Positions 1 to 6,283 of a DNA stretch of 8,086 bases are shown here, in pieces. The stretch spans positions 1 to 8,086 of the forward strand of contig QNFD01000107.1 of the NCBI GenBank assembly GCA_003645435.1, in the 5' to 3' direction. The translations under genes were made by a program, and so were the position numbers. Below the pieces are notes generated by a model. The model made no database searches. It was not told the origin of the DNA and saw nothing but the letters and a program-made list of their open reading frames with translations. Origin of the DNA: Gammaproteobacteria bacterium. Its GTDB lineage: Bacteria > Pseudomonadota > Gammaproteobacteria > GCA-001735895. How positions within the stretch are numbered: the stretch's first letter is position 1; each line of letters starts with the position of its first letter.

Positions 1-600
1 CGCAAGGTCAAGCGAGGCAGGATAATTGGCAGCACCCTGTATGGTTTGCAGGGTTTATTGGCATTGACGTTTTTAATCGCGTTGCTGTTAATCCTATCCA
101 ATTTAAATTCCTATCAAAGGCTGACCTTCGAAAATGACATCGTTGACGTAGTCATTAAGCGCATAGCGGTACAAAAGTATCAACTCGAACTAATTTATGC
201 AGAGGCGAGCACCCGCCCTGGAGTCAGTCAGATCTACACGATTTCCGGCGATGAGTGGCAACTCGATACGAGGATAATTAAATGGCAAGGATGGGCTAAT
301 TTACTCGGCATGGATAGCTATTATCGGCTACATCGCCTGAGTGGACGTTACGCCGAGATCGATCAGGCAAATAGCTTACCGCAAACCGCATACCGGTTGT
401 CTGACCCGGACAATGGCATCAGTATCTGGGATATAAAACGCCTTTCGAAATCGAAACTACCATTTCTCGACGCTTACTATGGGCAAAGTGTTTTCCTGCC
501 GATGAAGGACGGCGCCCGGTTTACAGTGACGATTGCCCAGGCGGGACTATTAGTTCGACCAGCCAACGAAATTGCCCGGCAAGCCCTTGTGGACTGGTAG
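1..600 (+). CDS. Conserved membrane-anchored protein of unknown function (5' end outside window)
   Basis: The frame is open from base 1 to the TAG at 598-600, giving 199 residues, and the start lies upstream of the window. An internal TTG at 46 could be taken as a start, but it would cut into the hydrophobic segment and has no clear ribosome site. Seen: a basic stretch (RKVKRGR), one strong membrane segment at about residues 11-33, then a soluble domain. That domain carries the motifs GDEWQLDTR (about 83-91), a following KWQGWANLLG, RLSGRY, and LPMKDGARF (about 166-174), and ends with a small conserved-looking tail (RPANEIARQAL). From memory this resembles a proteobacterial family often labelled 'cation/multidrug efflux pump'. 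With one membrane helix visible, that label is not supported here and no function can be given. The gene is convergent with folE2, with one base between the stop codons. Confidence 0.75.
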   Translation, partial: RKVKRGRIIGSTLYGLQGLLALTFLIALLLILSNLNSYQRLTFENDIVDVVIKRIAVQKYQLELIYAEASTRPGVSQIYTISGDEWQLDTRIIKWQGWANLLGMDSYYRLHRLSGRYAEIDQANSLPQTAYRLSDPDNGISIWDIKRLSKSKLPFLDAYYGQSVFLPMKDGARFTVTIAQAGLLVRPANEIARQALVDW

Positions 601-601
601 T

Positions 602-1420
602 TTACACGCTGGTTGGGTTGTCCTTGTCGAATTCGATTAACGCGTAGGCCGAATGATTGTGAATCGATTCAAAGTTCTCTGACTCCAGCACGTATTGGCG
701 TATGCGCTCGTCCTTGTTGAGCTCGCCAGCGATATCGCGCACTATATCTTCGACAAATTTTGGATTATCGTAGGCACGTTCAGTGACATATTTTTCGTCG
801 GGACGTTTTAACAAACCGTAAAGTTCGCAGGAAGCCTGCTTCTCCACAATATCGATTATTTCTTCAATCCAGATAAAGCCAGCGGTTTTAGCGCTTACCG
901 TGACATGGGAGCGTTGATTATGCGCACCATAGTCTGAAATGGATTTTGAACAAGGGCACAGGCTGGTGACCGGGACCTGGATTTTGACCCTTGTGCTGGT
1001 TACGCCCTTGTTTATTTCACCGATAAGGGTGACTTCATAGTTGAGCAGTGACTCTACGCCCGAAATCGGGGCTTTTTTATTGACGAAGTAGGGGAAACTC
1101 ATTTCGATATTACCAGACTCTGCTTCCAGCATTTCTGCCATTTGGGATAGCATGTCACGAAATGACGATACTGAAATTTCTTTCTCGTGATCATTCAGAA
1201 TCTGTACGAAGCGGGACATATGTGTGCCCTTGAACTGATGGGGCAGGAAGACAAACATGTTAAAGCTGGCTATCGTATGCTGTACGCCATCGGAACGATC
1301 CTTGACCACTACGGGATGGCGTATATCTTTAATACCCACCTTGTTAATTGCGATTTGGCGTGTATCCGCCGAGCCTTGAACATCAGGTATGCCTGGCGTC
1401 CTGGGGACTGTTTGACTCAT
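602..1420 (-). CDS. folE2: GTP cyclohydrolase I, type IB (FolE2)
   Basis: Cytosolic enzyme converting GTP to 7,8-dihydroneopterin triphosphate, the entry step to tetrahydrofolate and also to queuosine. The 272 residues cover the whole FolE2 (COG1469) family. Visible signatures are [20 protein letters not shown] at about 153-172, which holds the CPC cysteine region used for the active-site metal; [21 protein letters not shown] at about 205-225; and IHNHSAYA at 253-260 near the C-terminus. The first 25 residues are a variable leader, as in homologues. The ATG at 1418-1420 is preceded by GAGGT at a good distance, so the start is firm. Unlike FolE (IA), the IB family is known to work with several metals and is often zinc-limitation induced; I see no convincing Zur site here. 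The gene follows dxs after a 416-base gap and has its own promoter candidate. Confidence 0.96.
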   Translation of the reverse strand: MSQTVPRTPGIPDVQGSADTRQIAINKVGIKDIRHPVVVKDRSDGVQHTIASFNMFVFLPHQFKGTHMSRFVQILNDHEKEISVSSFRDMLSQMAEMLEAESGNIEMSFPYFVNKKAPISGVESLLNYEVTLIGEINKGVTSTRVKIQVPVTSLCPCSKSISDYGAHNQRSHVTVSAKTAGFIWIEEIIDIVEKQASCELYGLLKRPDEKYVTERAYDNPKFVEDIVRDIAGELNKDERIRQYVLESENFESIHNHSAYALIEFDKDNPTSV

Positions 1421-1426
1421 TACGAT

Positions 1427-1431
1427 ACCTC
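1427..1431 (-). promoter_or_regulatory. Shine-Dalgarno of folE2
   Basis: GAGGT on the minus strand, six bases before the ATG at 1420. It fixes the folE2 start and contrasts with the missing ribosome sites of ispA, dxs, radA and yfjD. Confidence 0.7.
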
Positions 1432-1513
1432 GGTAATTGGCTGAGTAACGCTAAGCATTCGATGAATGGGACGATGGGGTGGGTGCCAGGCCAAAGACCG
1501 ATATTGCTCGTGT

Positions 1514-1546
1514 TGTAATAACCAAGTGAAATGGTAGGTTATTATA
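1514..1546. repeat. Inverted repeat over the folE2 promoter start region (operator or leader hairpin)
   Basis: The arms TGTAATAACC (1514-1523) and GGTTATTATA (1537-1546) are inverted copies matching at nine of ten positions, with a 13-base spacer. One arm contains the folE2 -10 hexamer, and the other would fall at about +11 to +20 of the transcript. This placement fits a repressor operator bound by a dimer. An RNA hairpin is less likely, since the -10 arm would not be transcribed. No T-run follows on either strand, so it is not an intrinsic terminator. It does not match the Zur consensus (GTTATA-n-TATAAC type) well, and the regulator is unknown. Confidence 0.5.
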
Positions 1547-1568
1547 CCGTTGGGATTCTTTTAGGCAA
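1541..1568 (-). promoter_or_regulatory. Putative sigma70 promoter of folE2
   Basis: On the minus strand TTGCCT (1568-1563) and a perfect TATAAT (1546-1541) are 16 bases apart. The -35 box matches TTGACA at four of six positions. Transcription would begin near 1534, leaving a leader of about 113 bases before the folE2 ATG. The -10 box forms part of the inverted repeat at 1514-1546. The call rests on motif matching only. Confidence 0.5.
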
Positions 1569-1741
1569 ATATTCATCAGTTGATTTTCGCATCTGCGCGT
1601 AATAATAGCGATAGTAAATGAGTTTTAGGGTGAACTGCCCCGCCAGTCTCTTAGTCGAATTGTTTAATATGAATGATTTGGGCAGGGGCGCGTGACACTG
1701 GCAACCGTGTTGGCAAGCTACCATGGCGGTGTTTATACAAG

Positions 1742-1760
1742 AGATAGCGACCAGCTATCT
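1742..1760 (-). terminator. Small hairpin downstream of dxs, weak terminator candidate
   Basis: A perfect 7-base-pair inverted repeat, AGATAGC and GCTATCT, with a 5-base loop, begins 76 bases past the dxs stop. On the minus strand it is followed by CTTGTATAAAC, not a real T-run, and the stem is AT-rich. It is the only candidate I find for ending the xseB-ispA-dxs transcript before the folE2 promoter, but it may be chance or only a 3'-end stabilising structure. Confidence 0.25.
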
Positions 1761-1774
1761 GTCTAAATGGTGGC

Positions 1775-1804
1775 TCCGGAAGTTCCTGATCCAGAAGTTC
1801 CCCA
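1775..1804. repeat. Two-copy 15-base tandem repeat in the dxs 3' untranslated region
   Basis: Units TCCGGAAGTTCCTGA (1775-1789) and TCCAGAAGTTCCCCA (1790-1804) are adjacent and agree at 12 of 15 positions, sharing an 8-base core GAAGTTCC. Dxs is full length without this stretch, so it is not lost coding sequence. Likely a small local duplication, with no function evident. Confidence 0.5.
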
Positions 1805-1836
1805 CATTCAGCTTCTCGCAGAATCCGGTTTAATTG

Positions 1837-3699
1837 TTAGACGTCGATAAAACCGGTGATCGCTTGTCGGATACCGGCGATATCCAGATCATAATCCTTT
1901 AGTACCTGATCCCGGCTTCCCTGCGCGGGGAATTTATCGCCCAGGCCGAGCCGGAGGCAGTTGATTAGTAATCGTTGTTGGTTGAGAAACTCCAGTACCG
2001 CACTGCCTGCGCCACCCTCTACTGCACTATCCTCGATGGTTACCAGTCGCTCATGTGTTGCGGCCAGTTGTTTAATTAAGGATTCATCCAGCGGCTTGAT
2101 GAAGCGCATGTTAACTATGGTCAGATCCAGTTCCTCACCCAGTTCCAGTGCAATATCGAGCAGGGTACCAAATACCAATATGGCTGTTCCGGAGCCTTCC
2201 CGTACCACAATCGCCTTGCCGATTTCGGCTGCAACAGAAGTATTGATAGCCCCGGGTTTAGGGGTACTGTCGCGTGGGTAGCGGACCAGGGCGGGGCCCG
2301 GATACTGGTAGGCAGCATTTAGCAACTCGAACATATCCTCGGCGTTCGCCGCAGCCATCAGGATAATGCCGGGTATACAGCGACAATAGCTGGTGTCGAA
2401 ACTACCGGTATGGGTAGCGCCGTCTGCACCGACGATTCCCGCTCGATCAACCGCAAATGTAATGTCAATCTCCTGAATAGCAACATCGTGTATGAATTGA
2501 TCGTAGGCACGTTGTAGAAATGTCGAATAGATCGCGACTACTGGTTTTAATCCCTCGCAAGCCATACCGGCCGCCAGGGTCACCGAATGTTGTTCCGCGA
2601 TACCGACGTCGTGGTATCTTTCAGGAAATTTTTGTGAGAACTCGACCAGGCCCGAACCCTCACGCATCGCGGGCGTGATTGCGTGTAGCAGCGGATTTTC
2701 TGCGCCTTTTTTTACCAGCCAGTCGGAAAATATCTGGGTGTAGGTTTGAAAACCGGGTTTGCTGGAAGAGGTCAGCTCTCCCGTTTCCGGATCAAATAGG
2801 CCAACCCCGTGGAACTTGCAGGGATCATCTTCAGCCGGGGCGTATCCTTTACCTTTCCGAGTTACGATATGCAGCAAACGCGGGCCGGAAAGTTGTTGAA
2901 GATTTCTTATCAGGCGCATTACCTCCTTGAGGTTATGGCCATCGACAGGTCCGAAATAGTGGAAGCCAAGTTCCTCGAACAGGGTGCCGGGTACGATCAT
3001 GCCCTTAACATGCTCCTCGGCACGACGCGCGAGTTCCCAGGCGGAAGGAATTTGCTGTAAAACTTTCTTACTGCCGGCACGCATGTTGGCATAAATCTTA
3101 CCCGACCATATGCGTGTCAAATATTTCGACATTGCGCCGACATTGGGTGAGATCGACATCTCATTGTCGTTGAGTATGACGAGCAAATCTGTATCGATAG
3201 CGCCGCCGTGATTCAGGGCTTCATAAGCCATGCCGGCGGTCATGCCGCCATCACCGATAATCGCCACGGCCTTACGATCTATGCCCTGCGCTTTGGCTGC
3301 TATCGCCATACCGAGTGCTGCGCTGATAGAGGTGCTCGAGTGGCCGGCGCCAAAATGGTCGTATTCAGATTCGGTCATCTTCGGGAAACCCGATAAACCA
3401 CCTTTTTGCCTTAACCCTGACATTTGCTGCCGTCGGCCAGTGAGAATCTTATGAGGGTAGCACTGGTGCCCGACATCCCAGAGCAGGCGATCCTCCGGTG
3501 TGTTAAACAGGTAATGCAATGCAATCGTTATTTCGATCGATCCAAGCCCAGAGGCGAGGTGCCCCCCGGTTTTTGACAGGCTTTGAATAATAAACTCGCG
3601 CAACTCTGCCGCCAGTGGCACCAGCTGCTCTTCTTCAAGGGCACGCAGATCTGCCGGGGATTGAATCGTGTTTAGTAACGGAAAATCGTCGGGAGTCAT
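1837..3699 (-). CDS. dxs: 1-deoxy-D-xylulose-5-phosphate synthase
   Basis: Thiamine-diphosphate enzyme joining pyruvate and glyceraldehyde 3-phosphate to DXP, the first step of the MEP isoprenoid pathway and also a source for thiamine and pyridoxal. It is cytosolic and homodimeric. At 620 residues it equals the E. coli protein and aligns throughout. Visible landmarks are H47 in TGGHLASGLG, the thiamine-diphosphate motif GDG (149-151) ending at N177 (LNDNEMSIS), the catalytic glutamate E369 in IAEQH, DRAGIVGADGATH with D426 and H430 (418-430), and RYPR (473-476). The C-terminal transketolase domain is complete (FGTLLD, MRFIKPLDE, EGGAGSAV). The ATG is three bases after the ispA stop and has no Shine-Dalgarno within range, so translation probably depends on ispA. 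No frameshift or missing residue is seen. Confidence 0.98.
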   Translation of the reverse strand: MTPDDFPLLNTIQSPADLRALEEEQLVPLAAELREFIIQSLSKTGGHLASGLGSIEITIALHYLFNTPEDRLLWDVGHQCYPHKILTGRRQQMSGLRQKGGLSGFPKMTESEYDHFGAGHSSTSISAALGMAIAAKAQGIDRKAVAIIGDGGMTAGMAYEALNHGGAIDTDLLVILNDNEMSISPNVGAMSKYLTRIWSGKIYANMRAGSKKVLQQIPSAWELARRAEEHVKGMIVPGTLFEELGFHYFGPVDGHNLKEVMRLIRNLQQLSGPRLLHIVTRKGKGYAPAEDDPCKFHGVGLFDPETGELTSSSKPGFQTYTQIFSDWLVKKGAENPLLHAITPAMREGSGLVEFSQKFPERYHDVGIAEQHSVTLAAGMACEGLKPVVAIYSTFLQRAYDQFIHDVAIQEIDITFAVDRAGIVGADGATHTGSFDTSYCRCIPGIILMAAANAEDMFELLNAAYQYPGPALVRYPRDSTPKPGAINTSVAAEIGKAIVVREGSGTAILVFGTLLDIALELGEELDLTIVNMRFIKPLDESLIKQLAATHERLVTIEDSAVEGGAGSAVLEFLNQQRLLINCLRLGLGDKFPAQGSRDQVLKDYDLDIAGIRQAITGFIDV

Positions 3700-3702
3700 T
3701 AG

Positions 3703-4608
3703 CTAATGTGTGCGCTCTATAAACCAGGCCGAAATATACCTTAAAATCTCGGCTTCCTCATCAAATATCGAGAGCGCATCGAGTGCGTTTTGATGCAGCT
3801 CGAGCGCCTTTTGGCGTGATGCCTTAAGACCTATTATCGATGGAAAGGTAGGTTTATTGCGTTCTCGATCAGAACCCTGTGGCTTCCCCAGAGTATCCGT
3901 GTCGCCGACGACATCCAGTATGTCATCCTGTACCTGAAACGACAGACCGATACACTTTGCATAGGTATCAAGCGCCTGGAATCGGTCTTTACTCAACTGA
4001 CTGGAGCTCAGCGCTGAAAATTGAATACAGGTTCTTATCAGGGCACCGGTCTTATGTATATGCATTGTTTCAAGTTCGGTTATATTGAGGCTCTTGCCAA
4101 CCGAATTAAGATCGATTGCCTGTCCACCGGCCATGCCTCGCGACCCGGAGAAAAGTGATAGTTTTTCGATCATCTCTAACCTGGCCTGGTAGTTAGTGGT
4201 CATATCCGGGTCATGGCTGAGAATATAAAAAGCCAGTGCCTGCAGCGCATCACCGGCCAGAATCGCCGTTGCTTCGTCGAATTTTTTGTGGCAGGTAGGC
4301 CTGCCCCGACGTAAATCGTCATCGTCCATCGCCGGTAAATCGTCGTGGATCAAAGAATAGGCATGTATTATTTCAACAGCTGCCGCCGCGCCGTCAACCA
4401 GTTTCAAATCGAGACCCAGTGCCGCTGCGGTGGCGTATACGAGTACAGGCCGAACACGCTTGCCGGGAGCGAGGACCGAATATCGCATCGCCTGATGTAA
4501 TTCTGGCGGGTTGACCGAATCGGCTGGAAGCCAGCGGGCCAGGGACTTATCAACCCTGGTTTGATATTCCGTTAACAGAGATTCGAAACTGCGCGAATCA
4601 ATCTTCAT
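3703..4608 (-). CDS. ispA: Farnesyl diphosphate synthase (short-chain prenyltransferase)
   Basis: Condenses dimethylallyl and isopentenyl diphosphate to geranyl and then farnesyl diphosphate, the precursor of quinone tails and undecaprenyl carriers; soluble. At 301 residues it is close to E. coli IspA (299). The first aspartate-rich motif is DDLPAMDDDD (89-98), followed by LRRGRPTCHKKFD; the second is QVQDDILDVVGD (225-236), followed by GKPQGSD (241-247), and GKRVRP lies at 49-54. The residues ahead of the first motif (HAYSLIH) suit a short-chain product, though geranyl or geranylgeranyl output cannot be excluded from sequence. Its ATG lies inside the end of xseB (11-base overlap, different frame) and no ribosome site is seen, indicating coupling. 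It is followed by dxs after three bases, so an early and a late isoprenoid gene are co-expressed. Confidence 0.96.
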   Translation of the reverse strand: MKIDSRSFESLLTEYQTRVDKSLARWLPADSVNPPELHQAMRYSVLAPGKRVRPVLVYATAAALGLDLKLVDGAAAAVEIIHAYSLIHDDLPAMDDDDLRRGRPTCHKKFDEATAILAGDALQALAFYILSHDPDMTTNYQARLEMIEKLSLFSGSRGMAGGQAIDLNSVGKSLNITELETMHIHKTGALIRTCIQFSALSSSQLSKDRFQALDTYAKCIGLSFQVQDDILDVVGDTDTLGKPQGSDRERNKPTFPSIIGLKASRQKALELHQNALDALSIFDEEAEILRYISAWFIERTH

Positions 4609-4843
4609 CTGCGGAATCGAAAGGAATCGTTTGTAGTAAGCCGTTTTTCTCGATTAATTTTTCAACACGCGTTTCGGCATTGCTGAGCGTATTCTGACAA
4701 TTTTTTGCGAGCCTGATGCCTTCTTCGAACTGGTTCAGTGAATCCTCGAGGCCGAGTTCGCCGCTTTCCATCGTATTCACTATCTTTTCCAGCTTTTGCA
4801 ATGCTTTCTCAAAGTCTTTTAAATTATTTTCGTTATCGGGCAT
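4598..4843 (-). CDS. xseB: Exodeoxyribonuclease VII small subunit
   Basis: Small subunit that binds XseA to form exonuclease VII, which degrades single-stranded DNA to short acid-soluble oligonucleotides. The 81 residues match the usual length (about 80) and the E. coli sequence pattern: FEKALQKLEKIVNTMESGEL (11-30), LEDSLNQFEEGIRLAKNCQ (32-50) and AETRVEKLI (56-64). This is the all-helical coiled hairpin of the family, with a short acidic tail. The ATG at 4841-4843 has a GAG 9 bases upstream within AAGAGAA, a fair ribosome site; an ATG 22 bases further upstream is out of frame. The partner xseA is not in the window. It heads the xseB-ispA-dxs block common in gammaproteobacteria and lies behind a promoter candidate at the end of radA. 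Confidence 0.95.
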   Translation of the reverse strand: MPDNENNLKDFEKALQKLEKIVNTMESGELGLEDSLNQFEEGIRLAKNCQNTLSNAETRVEKLIEKNGLLQTIPFDSADED

Positions 4844-4920
4844 GCTCGTATTCTCTTTTTTTCATGGGTTGTTGGATGGGGATATTCGCCCGATTTACTT
4901 TCAGTGTTCTGTTTAGGGAA

Positions 4921-4948
4921 ATTATAAAGCATCGAGAGTATCGGCCAA
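4921..4948 (-). promoter_or_regulatory. Putative sigma70 promoter of xseB-ispA-dxs overlapping the radA stop
   Basis: On the minus strand TTGGCC (4948-4943, four of six matches to TTGACA) and a perfect TATAAT (4926-4921) are 16 bases apart. The -10 box overlaps the radA stop codon TAA at 4924-4922. A start near 4914 would give a leader of about 70 bases before xseB. It has the same 16-base spacing as the folE2 candidate. Motif evidence only; xseB could also be read through from radA. Confidence 0.45.
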
Positions 4949-6283
4949 GTGGCTAACAGGAATCAATTTTAAATTTTTTATGTTGTTTCGCTTTGGCATG
5001 TTGGCTTTTGGAATAATCGCTGTTTCGAAGCCATGTTTGCTGGCTTCATTGAGCCGTTCCTCGCCATTCGGAACTGGCCTGATTTCACCAGACAAACCAA
5101 TTTCGCCAAACACCAGCATTCGATTGCTTACTGGACGATCACGGTAGCTTGACAGGATCGCCAGGATAACAGCCAGGTCCGCGCCGGTTTCAGTAATTCG
5201 GACGCCGCCAACGGCGTTGATGAATACGTCCTGGTCGGCGAGTGGAATTCCCCCATGGCGTTGCAAAATGGCTAGCAACATGGCCAGCCGGTTTGATTCA
5301 AGCCCTACGCTGATTCGGCGCGGATGGCCCGCGTGGCTCTCGGTTACGAGTGCCTGAATTTCGATCAGTATCGGCCGACTGCCTTCTCTCGATACCATGA
5401 TGACGCTACCGGATACTGGTTTATCATGTTGTGAAAGAAAAATGGCCGAAGGATTGCTAACCTGTTTCAGGCCCTCATCGGTCATCGCAAAAATGCCCAA
5501 TTCATTGACGGCGCCAAACCGATTTTTAACCGCGCGTATAATTCGATATCGGGTCGTGCTGTCACCCTCGAAATACAAAACCGTATCGACCATGTGCTCG
5601 AGTACCCGGGGTCCGGCGAGCAGGCCTTCCTTGGTCACATGCCCGACCAGGAAAATTGCAATATTGCTTTGTTTGGCCAGACGTACCAATATTGAAGTAC
5701 TTTCTCGAATCTGGCTGATCGAGCCAGGCGCCGATTGTAAGCTATTGGTGAAAATGGTTTGAATCGAATCGATTACCATAACCGCCGGTTTGAGCGCAGT
5801 GGCCTGCACGATGATTTCTTCTACACAGGTTGAAGCGAGTAACTTCAAATGTTTATTGCCAAGATTTAAACGTTGGGCGCGCATGCTGACCTGCTGTAAC
5901 GATTCTTCACCGGTTACATAAAGTGCATTAAGTTGTTGGCTAACTTTCATCAGGCATTGAAGTAATATTGTTGACTTGCCAATACCGGGATCACCGCCCA
6001 GTAAAACCACCGAGCCCTGGACCAGGCCGCCGCCTAAAACACGGTCGAGTTCTTCAATCTCACTACTGATTCTAGGCGTGCTCGTAGTAGGAACCGCGTC
6101 CAGATCAATCACCCCGGTTGAGCCATCGCTGCCGGGCCAGTTAAATGCAGGTTTACGAACCCCTGCCAGGGTCGGCAGCTCTTCGATGCTATTCCAGCTC
6201 TTGCAATCAGGGCATTGCCCGGACCATTTGGGTTGAATACAGGCGCATTCGCGGCACTGATACTGTGCTTGTCCTTTAGCCAT
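4922..6283 (-). CDS. radA: DNA repair protein RadA (Sms), branch-migration ATPase
   Basis: RecA-like, DnaB-like hexameric ATPase that drives branch migration of recombination intermediates alongside RecA; cytosolic. At 453 residues it is full length (E. coli 460). Domains in order: a zinc finger with Cys10-X2-Cys13 and Cys24-X2-Cys27; an ATPase domain with Walker A GGDPGIGKST (96-105), a Walker B-type VMVIDSIQT (169-177) and the RadA-specific KNRFG (253-257); then the Lon-like C-terminal domain (about 290-453) with GGVRITETGADLAVILAI and GEIGLSGEIRPV. That domain is structural in this family, not a known active protease. The ATG lies inside the end of yfjD (8-base overlap sharing ATGGCTAA) with no ribosome site, so translation is probably coupled. 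A promoter candidate for xseB is built into its 3' end. Confidence 0.97.
   Translation of the reverse strand: MAKGQAQYQCRECACIQPKWSGQCPDCKSWNSIEELPTLAGVRKPAFNWPGSDGSTGVIDLDAVPTTSTPRISSEIEELDRVLGGGLVQGSVVLLGGDPGIGKSTILLQCLMKVSQQLNALYVTGEESLQQVSMRAQRLNLGNKHLKLLASTCVEEIIVQATALKPAVMVIDSIQTIFTNSLQSAPGSISQIRESTSILVRLAKQSNIAIFLVGHVTKEGLLAGPRVLEHMVDTVLYFEGDSTTRYRIIRAVKNRFGAVNELGIFAMTDEGLKQVSNPSAIFLSQHDKPVSGSVIMVSREGSRPILIEIQALVTESHAGHPRRISVGLESNRLAMLLAILQRHGGIPLADQDVFINAVGGVRITETGADLAVILAILSSYRDRPVSNRMLVFGEIGLSGEIRPVPNGEERLNEASKHGFETAIIPKANMPKRNNIKNLKLIPVSHLADTLDAL

Larger units (their letters stand above)
1421..1836. other. 416-base intergenic region between dxs and folE2
   Basis: No gene is supported here. 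The region holds the folE2 ribosome site and promoter, the inverted repeat at 1514-1546, a small hairpin at 1742-1760 and a 15-base tandem repeat at 1775-1804. I see nothing recognisable in about 1570-1740: no tRNA fold, no known riboswitch motif, and only short open frames without ribosome sites. It is much longer than any other gap in the window (the next is 78 bases), so an undetected small RNA cannot be excluded. Confidence 0.6.

Noticed and set aside
1187..1444. 85-residue plus-strand open frame inside folE2
   Set aside because: Antisense shadow of a clear FolE2 coding sequence, with no domain of its own.
1511..1524. Possible Zur box upstream of folE2 (TGTTGTAATAACCA)
   Set aside because: Only partly palindromic and of the wrong length compared with the GTTATA-n-TATAAC type consensus; the longer inverted repeat explains the region better.
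1514..1546. Inverted repeat as an intrinsic terminator
   Set aside because: Long 13-base loop, AT-rich stem and no T-run on either strand; overlap with a perfect -10 box favours an operator.
1618..1695. 25-codon plus-strand open frame
   Set aside because: Very short, with no Shine-Dalgarno and no family resemblance.
1542..1724. 60-residue minus-strand open frame with a Cys-rich start (CQHGCQC)
   Set aside because: No ribosome site before its ATG, no recognisable domain, and its end overlaps the folE2 promoter and inverted repeat. Best treated as chance.
5397..5762. 121-residue plus-strand open frame inside radA
   Set aside because: Lies wholly antisense to the conserved RadA ATPase core; composition is that of a reverse-complement shadow.
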